Positions 8,438 through 17,446 of a DNA stretch of 63,387 nt are shown piece after piece. Every line of letters begins with the position of its first letter. Position 1 is the first letter of the stretch. The notes below the pieces were generated by a model that did not search any database, was not told where the DNA came from, and worked only from the letters and a program-made list of their open reading frames with translations. The translations under genes were made by a program, and so were the position numbers. The DNA is from Leisingera sp. ANG-M1 (GTDB taxonomy: Bacteria > Pseudomonadota > Alphaproteobacteria > Rhodobacterales > Rhodobacteraceae). The stretch is taken from NCBI RefSeq assembly GCF_000813745.1, contig NZ_JWLC01000035.1, forward strand, positions 1 through 63,387. The letters run 5' to 3'.

Positions 8438-9073
8438 TTAGTCGATGCGGGCCGGGCCGTTCGGGCCTTTCAGTTCAAAGGCCAGGGCGGCGGGCCCTTC
8501 TTCAACCTGTGCGAGGTGATCCACCTGCAGGGCTTTGAGCATTGCAGTCAGCCTTTCGGGTTCAGGATGGCTGAGCACGACGGAGGTAAGGCTGACACCC
8601 AGATCCTGCTGGCCGGTTGAGGGATGCGGGCCGGGGGACCATTCGATGAACGCAGGCAGCAGTCCGCCTTCGGGCAGATGGCCGTCCAAGGGAACCGTCA
8701 GCCGCCAGGAGCGTTCCTCGCGGGTGAACAGAACCACCTCGCCCAGTTCAACCGGGCTGTTGGCAATCACGGTGTCCAGGTCGTCGGTGCCGACAACCCA
8801 GCACAAAGCGCGCGGGCGCTCGGCAATGCGGGACCGGGTGACGTCCTCGTCCAGGGAAAACCAGCGGGCGCGTCCCGGTTCGGGCGCCTCAGGGTCAATG
8901 GAGAGAATTTCCAGGAAGCTTTCGTTGCCCGACTGCATGACACAGTTGTGCGTGCTCATGGCGTCATGCTTGCCGCCCCTGGGCACCGTCACGCCGAGAA
9001 TGGCCGCTAGCGCCTGCTGCCCCTGCTCAAGGGTATCGGCGCCGATGGCGAAGTGGTCGATCTTATTGTGCAT
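8438..9073 (-). CDS. Glyoxalase-like (VOC) domain protein
   Basis: The 211-residue product starts IDHFAIGADTLEQGQQALAAILGV, the first beta-alpha-beta unit of a glyoxalase-like (vicinal oxygen chelate) domain. RPRALCWVV and HLPEGGLLPAFIEW mark the second half. Members of this subgroup have unknown substrates; some lack metal sites. The start at 9073 follows GAGGA at a good distance. It lies 10 bases after the C-S lyase gene and 60 bases before the hydrolase gene, in one operon. It may act on a product of the lyase, which is a guess. Confidence 0.75.
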   Translation of the reverse strand: MHNKIDHFAIGADTLEQGQQALAAILGVTVPRGGKHDAMSTHNCVMQSGNESFLEILSIDPEAPEPGRARWFSLDEDVTRSRIAERPRALCWVVGTDDLDTVIANSPVELGEVVLFTREERSWRLTVPLDGHLPEGGLLPAFIEWSPGPHPSTGQQDLGVSLTSVVLSHPEPERLTAMLKALQVDHLAQVEEGPAALAFELKGPNGPARID

Positions 9074-9083
9074 TGCGGTGTCC

Positions 9084-10250
9084 TCAGTCCAGAAGCGGCA
9101 GTGCCCGGGCCAGGTCGGCCTTAAGGCTGTCGGTGTTTTCAAATCCGATATTGAAGCGGATGACCCGGCCCTCATCAGTCCAGGGGTTTGCCGTGCGAAG
9201 CGGTGCAACCGGCAGCACCAGGCTTTCGAAGCCGCCCCAGCTTACCCCGATGCCAAACAGGTCAAGCGCATCCACAAAAGCATGCAGTTTTTCGTCCGGG
9301 CAGGGTTTGGTCACGACGCTGAACAGGCCGGCGGCCCCGGAAAATTCGCGTTTCCAATTCCTGTGCCCGGGGCAATCGGGAAAGGCCGGGTGCAGGATTT
9401 GGCTGATCTGCGGCTGGTCCTGCAGAAAGCGGGCGATCTCCAGCCCGGCGGCTTCTGCGGCTTTCATGCGCATTTCCAACGTGCGGAGCCCGCGCAGGGA
9501 CAGGAACACATCCTGCGCACCTGCCTTGTCGCCAAAGGCCAGCGCCGATTTGCGCATCTGGCCATAGGTGGCCGCGTTGCAGACGATGAAGCCGATCATG
9601 CTGTCGGCATGGCCGCCGATGTACTTGGAGCCGGAATGCACCACCACGTCCGCGCCCAGTTTGAGCGGCTGGCAAAAGACAGGTGTCGCCCAGGTGCCGT
9701 CGATGATGGAAACGGCACCGTTGTCCTTGGCCGTTGCGGCGATGGCAGATATGTCGGGAACTTCGAACGTGCCTGAGCCGGGGGCCTCGAACATGACCGC
9801 TGACGTGTTGGGCCGGAAATGCGGCGCGGCATCCTGCATCGGATCGAAATAGGAAATTTCCACGCCGTAGCGGGCCAGGACCGTGTCGCAGAAGCTGCGC
9901 GTCGGTGCATAGACATTGTCGGCCACCAGGATGTGGTCCCCGGCCTTGGCCGCGCCCATGAGCGCAAGTGTCACGGCCGTCAGCCCTGCGGAAACCGTGA
10001 TGCAGCCTGCAGCTCCTTCGAGCGCGGCGACTGCGCGTTCCAGCTCGAAACTGGCTGGGTTGCCGTAGCGGCCATAGTACAGGGTTTCCGGCTGATAGCG
10101 TGCTTCGCGCGCGGCCTCAAACTCGGCCAGCGTGTCAAACAGCATGGTCGAGCCTTGCGTGATGGGAAGATTCACCGGGCGCCCGGCGGTTTTGGGCCCC
10201 CGGCCCAGATGTACAAGGGAATCTGATAGATCCGGCGTTGTTTTGGTCAT
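9084..10250 (-). CDS. Cystathionine beta-lyase-like PLP enzyme (C-S lyase)
   Basis: The 388-residue protein is a Cys/Met-metabolism PLP enzyme. YYGRYGNPASFELERAVAALEGA is the family signature, and SGSKYIGGHADS holds the PLP lysine (K209). The N-terminal DLSDSLVHLGR and DGTWATPVFCQPLKLGAD fit cystathionine beta-lyase (MetC). These enzymes cleave the C-S bond of cystathionine, cystine or S-alkylcysteines to pyruvate, ammonia and a thiol or persulfide. It is the first gene of a leftward operon. A TTGACA reading leftward lies at 10306-10301, with the 19-bp operator 13 bases upstream of it. A start at 10259 is possible; 10250 has a better GGGA spacing. Confidence 0.85.
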   Translation of the reverse strand: MTKTTPDLSDSLVHLGRGPKTAGRPVNLPITQGSTMLFDTLAEFEAAREARYQPETLYYGRYGNPASFELERAVAALEGAAGCITVSAGLTAVTLALMGAAKAGDHILVADNVYAPTRSFCDTVLARYGVEISYFDPMQDAAPHFRPNTSAVMFEAPGSGTFEVPDISAIAATAKDNGAVSIIDGTWATPVFCQPLKLGADVVVHSGSKYIGGHADSMIGFIVCNAATYGQMRKSALAFGDKAGAQDVFLSLRGLRTLEMRMKAAEAAGLEIARFLQDQPQISQILHPAFPDCPGHRNWKREFSGAAGLFSVVTKPCPDEKLHAFVDALDLFGIGVSWGGFESLVLPVAPLRTANPWTDEGRVIRFNIGFENTDSLKADLARALPLLD

Positions 10251-10300
10251 GAGGTCCATCCCGAAAAAGACGAAAAGAGGATGACGCCCGGAAGTATACG

Positions 10301-10338
10301 TGTCAATATATAAAAAATATGTGCTGAATAATGGAACA
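10301..10338. promoter_or_regulatory. Divergent promoter region with 19-bp operator motif
   Basis: TGTGCTGAATAATGGAACA (10320-10338) differs from the motif at 4013 by one base. Reading leftward, a TTGACA (-35) box lies exactly 13 bases beyond it, the same spacing as at 13949-13986. This places the motif centre near -59 of the C-S lyase operon, a classic activator position. In the other direction the motif overlaps the first codons proposed for the molybdoenzyme gene. Confidence 0.7.
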
Positions 10339-12685
10339 AATGATGCCTGATAGCCGCGCTTCTAAAATGGCTTTGGTGTGCAACCACTGGGGGCCTGGGC
10401 TAGCTCAGATCCAAGATGGCAAACTGACGGGTGTTTCGCCGCATCCGCAGGATCCGGCCCCCTCGGAGATCAACGGCAATATTGCGTCAAGCTTGAACGG
10501 CCGGGCCCGGGTGCTTCGCCCTGCGGTACGCAAGGGCTGGCTGGAAAATGGCCCCAGCGCAACAGCGGGCGAGCGCGGGCAGGATGTCTTTGTTGAGGTG
10601 GACTGGCCTACTGCGCTGGACCTTCTGGCGGCGGAAACAGACCGTGTGCGGCGAGAGCATGGAAATGCGGCTATTTTCGGGGGCTCTTACGGATGGGGCA
10701 GTGCCGGGCGGTTCCATCATCCTCAGAGCCAGCTCAAGCGGTTCCTGAATACGTTGGGCGGGTTTGTCCGGTCGGAGGGGAACTACAGCTATAACGCGGC
10801 GCTGGTTCTGCTGCCGCACATCGTTGGAAACTTCCGGGATCACGTCAAAGAAGCCACGCGGTTCGATGTCATAGCTGAGCACGGTGATCTGCTGGTGATG
10901 TTCGGGGGGATTCCGCTGCGCAACACGCAAATTTCAGACGGCGGCTTGGGCAAGCACAGGATTGCCGCCTCGTTAAAGCAGTGTGCCAAGAACGGCGTGC
11001 GGATGGTCAATATCAGCCCGTTGCGCAGTGATGCGGATGAGGTGTTGGGCGCGGAATGGGTGGCGCCGCGGCCTGGCACTGATGTTGCGCTGATGATGGG
11101 GCTGGCCCGGACGCTGATTGAAGAAGGCCTGCATGATCTTACCTTTCTTGAACAATACACCGTGGGATTTGAACGGGTAGAGGCCTATCTGGGCGGCGAA
11201 ACGGATGGGGTCGCCAAAGACGCTGAGTGGGCGGAGACACAATGCGGCGTCCCGGCGGGCTGGATTCGCGGCCTGGCCCGTGAAATGGCGGCAAAGCGCA
11301 CGATGATCAGCTGTGCGGCCGGGCTGCAGCGTGCGGACTGGGGCGAGCAGCCGCTGTGGATGACCGTGACGCTGGCCGCGATGCTGGGACAGATCGGGCT
11401 TCCCGGCGGCGGCTATACAATCGGATACGGCGTGAACGGGTCGGTGGGCGTGATGGACCGGCTGCTGCGGCCCGGTGCCTTGCCGCAGGGAGAAAACCCG
11501 GTAACGGATTTCATTCCGGTTGCGATGTCCGCGGATATGCTTCTTAACCCCGGAGCTCCTTATGACTACAACGGGCAGTCCCGGACCTTCCCGGATACCC
11601 GCATGGTCTGGTGGGCGGGGGGAAATCCGTTTCACCATCATCAGGATCTGAACCGCCTTCATGAGGCGTTCCAGCGGCCGGAAACGGTTGTGGTGAACGA
11701 AATGAATTGGACCGCGACTGCACGCCATGCAGACATCGTGCTGCCGGTGGCAGCACCTGAAGAACGGCGCGATTTCATCGCGGGAAAGCAGGACAACTGC
11801 CTGATCCCAAGCCCCGCGCTGGTGCCGCCGGCTGGCGAGGCGCGCACGGAGTATGACATCTTTTGTGCGCTGGCTGAGCGGATGGGAGTTCTGGAAGCGT
11901 TCAGTGAGGGGCGCAGCGAAGAGGACTGGCTGCAGTCCATGTGGAGCCGGACCGTTCAATCTGCCGCAGGGGAGGGGATCGGCTTGCCGGATTGGGCGGC
12001 CTTCATGGCGGGCGATATGATCGAAATGCCTGATGCCTCACCGCAACAGGTCTTCCTTGCGGAATTCCGGGCTGACCCGGTTGCGTCGTCTTTGCCGACG
12101 CCAAGCGGCAGGATCGAGCTGTTCTCTGCGGTTATTGATGGTTTCGGTTATGACGATTGTCCCGGCCACCCGGTGTGGGCGCAGCCGAGGGGGATGTCGG
12201 ATGGCAGCAGCAGGAAGTGGCCGCTTGCCATGCTTTCGGGGCAGCCCGCTACCCGGCTGCATTCGCAGCTGGACAACGGCGCGTACAGCCTGTCGCGGAA
12301 GATCCAGGGCAGGGAGCCTGTACTAATCCATCCCGAAGATGCCCGTGCCCGCGGTATCGCGGATGGTGACATCGTCGAAATGTTCAATGGCAGGGGGGCT
12401 TGCCTGGCTGGTGCCAGGGTAACCCGGGACATATCACAGGGAATGGTGTTCTTGTGGACGGGCGCCTGGCACGACCCGGATTATGCTGATCCGCGCCGCC
12501 GCGACCGGCATGGGAACCCGAATGTGCTGACTCACGACCTGCGTACATCGCGCCTGGCTCAGGGGCCGGCCTCGCATTCGGCCTTTGTCGAGGTGCGGAA
12601 ATATGTTGGAGATCCGGAGGCCGTCACGGTACATGAGCCGCCCGGGTTTTGCGAATTGGATGAGTGTACTTCGCGCAAAAAATGA
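10331..12685 (+). CDS. bisC: Cytoplasmic S-oxide reductase-like molybdoenzyme (BisC/DMSO reductase family)
   Basis: The 784-residue protein matches the BisC/TorA branch in length and motifs. GGSYGWGSAGRFHHPQSQ places the molybdenum-ligand serine at residue 124. WWAGGNPFHHHQDLNRL, NEMNWTATARHADIVLPV and GQPATRLHSQLD are bis-molybdopterin-guanine-dinucleotide contacts. It has no twin-arginine signal and no iron-sulfur cysteines. It therefore resembles biotin/methionine sulfoxide reductase BisC, which works in the cytosol. Reduction of a sulfoxide to a thioether before C-S cleavage is the inferred role. The first ATG lies inside the operator motif, and in-frame ATGs at 10340, 10343 and 10367 are alternatives. 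None has a clear ribosome site, so the start is uncertain. Confidence 0.85.
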   Translation: MEQMMPDSRASKMALVCNHWGPGLAQIQDGKLTGVSPHPQDPAPSEINGNIASSLNGRARVLRPAVRKGWLENGPSATAGERGQDVFVEVDWPTALDLLAAETDRVRREHGNAAIFGGSYGWGSAGRFHHPQSQLKRFLNTLGGFVRSEGNYSYNAALVLLPHIVGNFRDHVKEATRFDVIAEHGDLLVMFGGIPLRNTQISDGGLGKHRIAASLKQCAKNGVRMVNISPLRSDADEVLGAEWVAPRPGTDVALMMGLARTLIEEGLHDLTFLEQYTVGFERVEAYLGGETDGVAKDAEWAETQCGVPAGWIRGLAREMAAKRTMISCAAGLQRADWGEQPLWMTVTLAAMLGQIGLPGGGYTIGYGVNGSVGVMDRLLRPGALPQGENPVTDFIPVAMSADMLLNPGAPYDYNGQSRTFPDTRMVWWAGGNPFHHHQDLNRLHEAFQRPETVVVNEMNWTATARHADIVLPVAAPEERRDFIAGKQDNCLIPSPALVPPAGEARTEYDIFCALAERMGVLEAFSEGRSEEDWLQSMWSRTVQSAAGEGIGLPDWAAFMAGDMIEMPDASPQQVFLAEFRADPVASSLPTPSGRIELFSAVIDGFGYDDCPGHPVWAQPRGMSDGSSRKWPLAMLSGQPATRLHSQLDNGAYSLSRKIQGREPVLIHPEDARARGIADGDIVEMFNGRGACLAGARVTRDISQGMVFLWTGAWHDPDYADPRRRDRHGNPNVLTHDLRTSRLAQGPASHSAFVEVRKYVGDPEAVTVHEPPGFCELDECTSRKK

Positions 12686-12723
12686 GGGACAGTTGCGGGG
12701 AGTGATTTCCAGGGGAGACGCAG

Positions 12724-13509
12724 GTGAACGAGCAGGCAGAAGCAGCGGCGCCGAAAAAGGAGCCGCGTTTGGACAGCACCTTGTCGAAGGGGCTTATGGT
12801 CCTTGAAGCGCTGACAGCTGCAAAGGGGGCAAAAGGCGTTTCGGAATTGTCCCGCGAGCTGGAGCTGACAAAGTCCAACGTATTTCGCCTTCTGCAGACA
12901 CTTGCCGCTCTGGGCTACGTTCAGGCAACTGAAGACAAGCTTTACCGTGCGACGCTGAAGACTTGGCAGGTGGGCCGGGCCGTGGTCGAGAATTTCAATC
13001 TTCGCGATGTTGCCGGGTCAGCAATGCAGATGCTCTCTACCAAGACAGGAGAGGCGATTTACCTTGCCGTGCAGGACGGGTTGAATGTGGTCTACATCGA
13101 CAAAATTGACAGCACACAGCCGATCCGATCCTGGAACCCTGTGGCGGGCACCGCACCCATTCATTGTGTTGGCACGGGCAAGGCGATCCTGGCGGCATCC
13201 TATGGGCGTATGCGAGAGCGCATGATTGGCAACCTGACCAAGTTCACGGACAGGACAATTACTTCGATCAAGTTCCTGGACGAGGAGATGGCGGCAACGC
13301 AGGGCAGGGGCTATGCGATCGACACCGGTGAATTCCGGGATCGTATCCGCAGCTTTGGGGCGGCTATTTCGCTGCCGGATGGTGAGGTTGTCGGGGCGCT
13401 GGGTGTGTCGGTTCCCGAAATCAATCTGGAGCCGGGCGACCAGGAGCGAATCTGCGATCTGGTTAAGATGGCGGCTGAAAGCGTGACGCACAGGCTGCAG
13501 CAGATCTGA
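12724..13509 (+). CDS. IclR-family transcription regulator
   Basis: The 261-residue protein has an N-terminal winged helix (SKGLMVLEALTAAKGAKGVSELSRELELTKSNVFRLLQTLAAL), then the IclR effector domain (TGEAIYLAVQDGLNVVYIDK, GTAPIHCVGTGKAIL). A GTG start at 12724 follows GGGGAGA. It lies 38 bases after the molybdoenzyme stop, so both are probably transcribed together. As the only regulator gene in the cluster it is the natural candidate for the 19-bp motif at 4013, 10320 and 13949. IclR proteins may repress or activate, which suits the different positions of these motifs. The ligand is unknown. Confidence 0.9.
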   Translation: MNEQAEAAAPKKEPRLDSTLSKGLMVLEALTAAKGAKGVSELSRELELTKSNVFRLLQTLAALGYVQATEDKLYRATLKTWQVGRAVVENFNLRDVAGSAMQMLSTKTGEAIYLAVQDGLNVVYIDKIDSTQPIRSWNPVAGTAPIHCVGTGKAILAASYGRMRERMIGNLTKFTDRTITSIKFLDEEMAATQGRGYAIDTGEFRDRIRSFGAAISLPDGEVVGALGVSVPEINLEPGDQERICDLVKMAAESVTHRLQQI

Positions 13510-13531
13510 GCCCGCGCGCGCGGTGTCCGGG

Positions 13532-13933
13532 TCAGGGCCGGCTTGACGGTATTTCCAATGGTCCGCCCTGTTTTTCCCACGTCGAGAAACCTTCCTTGAG
13601 GTGGGCGGCGTCAAAACCCATGTCCTGCAGCAGCGCCACCGTCAGCGCTGAGCGCCACCCGCTGGCGCAGTGGAAAACAAACTTTTTGTCCTCGTTGAAG
13701 ATCTCTTTGAAATAAGGGCTTTGCGGGTCGACCCAGAATTCCACCATGCCTCTGGGGCAGTGGAAGCTGCCGGGAATATAGCCGAGTTTCTGCCGCTCGC
13801 GCACATCCCGGATATCCACGATTACCACGTTCGGGTCATCTGCCATCGCAATGAGATCGGCAGTTTCGATCTCTTCGATGCGCGCCCGTGCGGCCGCTAC
13901 CATTTCTTTGACCGAAGTTTTCAGTTCAGGCAT
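13532..13933 (-). CDS. Rhodanese-domain sulfurtransferase
   Basis: The 133-residue single-domain rhodanese has VVIVDIRDVRERQKLGYIPGS and the active loop HCASGWRS, whose cysteine carries the persulfide. Such enzymes move sulfane sulfur between donors such as thiosulfate or glutathione persulfide. The start at 13933 follows GGAGGG; upstream GTG codons are unlikely because they lie inside the operator. It is convergent with iclR and divergent from the flavoprotein operon, sharing the operator at 13949. Together with the persulfide dioxygenase it points to sulfane-sulfur handling in this cluster. Confidence 0.9.
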   Translation of the reverse strand: MPELKTSVKEMVAAARARIEEIETADLIAMADDPNVVIVDIRDVRERQKLGYIPGSFHCPRGMVEFWVDPQSPYFKEIFNEDKKFVFHCASGWRSALTVALLQDMGFDAAHLKEGFSTWEKQGGPLEIPSSRP

Positions 13934-13948
13934 GAGTGTCCCTCCTTT

Positions 13949-13986
13949 TGTACTGCAATATAGAACAGACTTTTTGAATATTGACA
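13949..13986. promoter_or_regulatory. Divergent promoter region with 19-bp operator motif
   Basis: TGTACTGCAATATAGAACA (13949-13967) fits the consensus shared with 4013 and 10320. Its ends TGTACT and AGAACA are inverted repeats with one mismatch. A rightward TTGACA at 13981-13986 follows after 13 bases, the same layout as at 10320, so it could activate the flavoprotein-hyuAB operon. Leftward it sits 16 bases from the rhodanese start, over its promoter. A weaker copy (13 of 19) lies at 13970-13988. Confidence 0.68.
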
Positions 13987-14072
13987 CACAAAGAGATCTC
14001 CATCAAGCTGCAAGGCATCCGGAGACCACGCCTGGCGTCAGGGCTGGATAGAAATTTGCAAGGAGGCTACCT

Positions 14073-15344
14073 GTGCCTGAGAATGAGGCCATTTCACTTT
14101 GGGACATGTCTGCGGCCGAGCCGGTGCATGACGGCGGACTGGACGGCGATCTGACCTGCGACGTGGCAATTGTCGGCGGAGGTTTCACGGGGCTTTCCAC
14201 CGCGCTGCATGGCGCGGAGGCAGGTATGAATTGCCAGGTTCTGGAGGCGCAGCATGTGGGTTACGGCGGGTCGGGCCGCAATGTCGGCCTGGTGAATGCA
14301 GGCCTTTGGCTGCCGCCGCAGGATGTGCATGACCGGCTTGGCAAGGCCAAGGGAAGCGAGCTTATCGATCGTCTCGGCAAGATGCCGGAGTATGTTTTCG
14401 ATTTGATCGAGAAACATCAAATCCAATGCGAGGCCACCCGTACTGGCACCATTCACGCAGCGCATTCAGCTAAGGGATTCGATGATCTTGCCCGCCGAGC
14501 CCAGGAATGGCAGCGGCTGGGCGCACCGGTTGATCTTCTTGGCGCGGAAGAGGTGGCAAGGAAGACTGGCACCAGCAAGTTTTTCGGGGGCCTTCTGGAT
14601 CACCGGGCCGGGACGATCAACCCGATGGGATACGCCCGTGGCCTCGCCCGCGCGGCAACTTCCGCAGGTGCAAAAATCTCCACTGGAGTGCGGGTGACAA
14701 AACTGAGCCGCCAGGGTGGCCTGTGGAAGGTAAAAACCGGCAGGGGGACCGTAACGGCCAAATACGTGGTTCTTGGCACCAACGCTTATTCGGACGATTT
14801 GTGGCCAGGGCTGCGCCAGACTTACACGATGATTCACTTCTTCCAGCTCTCGACCGAGCCGCTGGGGGACCGCGCAAACCACATTCTGCCTGAGCGGCAG
14901 GGACTGTGGGACACCAATCCAATCATGTTTTCGCTGCGCCGGGACGCCTTTGGACGGCTGATAATCGGCTCGATGGGGGCTGTGCATGGCGGCAAGCATG
15001 GTCTGTCGCGGCGTTGGGCGGAGAAGAACCTGGCACGCCTGTTCCCGGAGCTGGGCAAGGTGGAGTTCGACAATGCCTGGCACGGGCAAATCGCCATGAC
15101 GCCCGATCATCTGTTCCACATCCACCGGCTGGCCGACGGCCTGTACACGCCGGTCGGCTACAACGGGCGGGGCATTACCACCGGGACGATGTTCGGAAAG
15201 GCCCTGGCGGGACTGATAACCGGTGCGGGCGAAGATACGCTTCCGGTGCCTGTAACGCCGCTTGAACCAGTCAGCAACCGGACGCTGAAGACCAGGTTCT
15301 ACCACACGGCCTTTGCGGCAAACCAGCTGATCAAGAGTTTCTGA
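14073..15344 (+). CDS. FAD-dependent oxidoreductase of the D-amino acid oxidase (DAO) family
   Basis: The 423-residue protein has the FAD Rossmann motif VAIVGGGFTGLSTALHGAEAG near residue 30, GYGGSGRNVGLVNAG, and the C-terminal GYNGRGITTGTMFGKALA. These place it near PuuB/OrdL-type amine or amino acid oxidases. Such enzymes oxidise a secondary or primary amine to an imine, passing electrons to oxygen or a carrier. The GTG start is chosen for the strong AAGGAGG seven bases upstream. It is the first gene of an operon that runs through hyuA, hyuB, SDR, the synthetase and the ABC ATPase. The substrate is not known. Confidence 0.85.
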   Translation: MPENEAISLWDMSAAEPVHDGGLDGDLTCDVAIVGGGFTGLSTALHGAEAGMNCQVLEAQHVGYGGSGRNVGLVNAGLWLPPQDVHDRLGKAKGSELIDRLGKMPEYVFDLIEKHQIQCEATRTGTIHAAHSAKGFDDLARRAQEWQRLGAPVDLLGAEEVARKTGTSKFFGGLLDHRAGTINPMGYARGLARAATSAGAKISTGVRVTKLSRQGGLWKVKTGRGTVTAKYVVLGTNAYSDDLWPGLRQTYTMIHFFQLSTEPLGDRANHILPERQGLWDTNPIMFSLRRDAFGRLIIGSMGAVHGGKHGLSRRWAEKNLARLFPELGKVEFDNAWHGQIAMTPDHLFHIHRLADGLYTPVGYNGRGITTGTMFGKALAGLITGAGEDTLPVPVTPLEPVSNRTLKTRFYHTAFAANQLIKSF

Positions 15345-15358
15345 GACGAGGACCAGAT

Positions 15359-17446
15359 ATGTCCAATCCGAATATCCGTGTTGGTGTTGATATCGGCGGC
15401 ACGTTCACCGACGTTGCGCTGCAGCATCCGGGCGGCTTGAGCACCGGTAAAGTGCTCACCAATTACAGCCAGCCTGAACAAGCCATTCTTGATGGTATTG
15501 AAAGGGCCGCAGGGGCGGCTGCTATCGAACTTGGAGAGATCGGCCAGGTTATCCACGGCACTACCCTGGTGACAAATGCGCTGATCGAACGGCGGGGCGC
15601 CAAACTGGCGTTCATTACCACGGAAGGTTTCCGGGATGTGGTTGAAATGCGGTCGGAAAACCGCTTTGAGCAATACGATCTGAACCTGACTCTGCCGGCC
15701 CCGCTGGTGGCGCGTAAGGACCGCTTCACCGTAAACGAGCGGGTTGCTGCGGATGGTTCAGTTCTGCTTGCGCTTCAGCAGGCTGAGGTGGATGCCATGG
15801 TGCAAACCGTCTTGGATGGCGGTTATGAGGCCGTGGCCATCGGCTTTATGCACGCTTATGCGAACCCGGCCCACGAGCAAATGATGGCCGAGGCGCTGCG
15901 TAAGGCGGCGCCTGATCTGTCGGTTTCGATCTCTTCGGTGATCTCGCCGCAGATGCGCGAATTCGAGCGGTTCAACACGGTGATCGCCAATGCCTATGTG
16001 CAGCCGCAGGTGGCGGACTACCTTGGGCGGCTAGTGGCGCGCCTTCGGGACACCGGGATCCAGGCGCCGGTTTTCATGATGCACTCAGGCGGCGGCCTGA
16101 TTTCGGTTGAGACTGCAAGCGCCGAACCCGTGCGCCTTCTTGAATCTGGTCCTGCCGGTGGTGCCATCTTTGCAGCTGATTTTGCCTTGGCGCATGGGCT
16201 GGACAAGGTGCTGTCGTTTGACATGGGCGGCACCACCGCCAAGATCTGCCTGATTGAGAACGGCACGCCGAAGACCGCAAATACCTTTGAGGTGGCGCGG
16301 ACTTACCGGTTCAAGAAAGGCTCGGGCATGCCGGTTTCGACGCCGGTTGTTGAAATGGTCGAGATCGGCGCGGGCGGCGGCTCCATCGCCTCTGTCGATG
16401 CTATGGGCCGCATTCAGGTGGGTCCGAAGTCGGCAGCGTCCGAGCCGGGGCCGGCGTGTTACCAGCGGGGCGGCGAAGAACCCACCGTCACTGATGCCAA
16501 CCTGGCACTGGGCCGGCTGGATCCGGATAACTTTGCCGGCGGTGCCATTCCGCTGTCTGCCGAAAATGCGCATCAGGCTCTGCATTCGCGGCTTGGCGCG
16601 AAACTGGCTATTGAATCCTCGGATGCTGCCTTTGGCGTAACCGAAATGGTCGATGAAAACATGGCCAATGCTGCACGGGTCCACACCGTGGAGAACGGCC
16701 GCGATATTGAGCATTTCACCATGGTCGCCTTTGGCGGCGGCGCGCCGCTTCATGCCTGCCGCCTGTGCGAAAAGCTTGGGATTGAAGCGTTGATTATCCC
16801 GCCCGGCGCCGGGGTGGGCTCGGCGATTGGCTTCCTCAAGGCACCCTTCAGCTATGAAGCGTCGCGCGGGCTGTTCCAGCGTCTCGATGAATTCGAAGCC
16901 AGCAGCGTGAATGCGGCCCTGAAGGAGCTGGAGGCCGAGGCCCGGGCTTTTGTGGCCGAAGGGGCAGCGGATGCGGAAATCAGCACCAAGCTGACCGCTT
17001 ACATGCGCTACTCGGGGCAGGGCTGGGAAATTCCGGTTGTTCTGCCGTACCGCGAATTCCAGGCGGGGGATCGCGGCATGCTGCTGGAAGCCTTTGAGCA
17101 AGCCTACCGCACGCTGTTCGGACGGATCATCGACGACCTGGCCGTCGAAGTCACCAACTGGTCCCTGACGGTGGCCTCGGTCCTGCCGGACGTTGCCAAA
17201 GCGGGACGCCATCTGACCGGCTTGCCGCTGGCGCCGGGGAAAACCCGCGATTTCTTCGATGCCGCGCAGCGGCGGACCGTGACCGCGCAGGAAATTGAGC
17301 GGTCCGCAATGGCGCCGGGTGTCATCGTTGAAGGCCCCGCGGTTGTTGTTGAGAACGAAACCTCGACCATCGTGACCAGTGCCTATTCGGTGATCGGACA
17401 GGGCGACGGCAGCCTTCTGCTGCTGAGGAAAGGAGCGGTAAAATGA
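15359..17446 (+). CDS. hyuA: Hydantoinase/oxoprolinase subunit A family protein
   Basis: The 695-residue protein begins RVGVDIGGTFTDVALQHP, the nucleotide-binding start of the HyuA/5-oxoprolinase/acetone carboxylase family. It also has TTLVTNALIERRGAK and FDMGGTTAKICLIENG. With HyuB it should open a cyclic amide such as 5-oxoproline or a hydantoin, or carboxylate a ketone, using ATP. The length is normal for the A subunit. It starts 14 bases after the flavoprotein and its last four bases overlap hyuB, so an AB complex is expected. In a sulfur cluster, a thiazolidine- or hydantoin-like ring would be a natural substrate, but this is speculation. Confidence 0.88.
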   Translation: MSNPNIRVGVDIGGTFTDVALQHPGGLSTGKVLTNYSQPEQAILDGIERAAGAAAIELGEIGQVIHGTTLVTNALIERRGAKLAFITTEGFRDVVEMRSENRFEQYDLNLTLPAPLVARKDRFTVNERVAADGSVLLALQQAEVDAMVQTVLDGGYEAVAIGFMHAYANPAHEQMMAEALRKAAPDLSVSISSVISPQMREFERFNTVIANAYVQPQVADYLGRLVARLRDTGIQAPVFMMHSGGGLISVETASAEPVRLLESGPAGGAIFAADFALAHGLDKVLSFDMGGTTAKICLIENGTPKTANTFEVARTYRFKKGSGMPVSTPVVEMVEIGAGGGSIASVDAMGRIQVGPKSAASEPGPACYQRGGEEPTVTDANLALGRLDPDNFAGGAIPLSAENAHQALHSRLGAKLAIESSDAAFGVTEMVDENMANAARVHTVENGRDIEHFTMVAFGGGAPLHACRLCEKLGIEALIIPPGAGVGSAIGFLKAPFSYEASRGLFQRLDEFEASSVNAALKELEAEARAFVAEGAADAEISTKLTAYMRYSGQGWEIPVVLPYREFQAGDRGMLLEAFEQAYRTLFGRIIDDLAVEVTNWSLTVASVLPDVAKAGRHLTGLPLAPGKTRDFFDAAQRRTVTAQEIERSAMAPGVIVEGPAVVVENETSTIVTSAYSVIGQGDGSLLLLRKGAVK

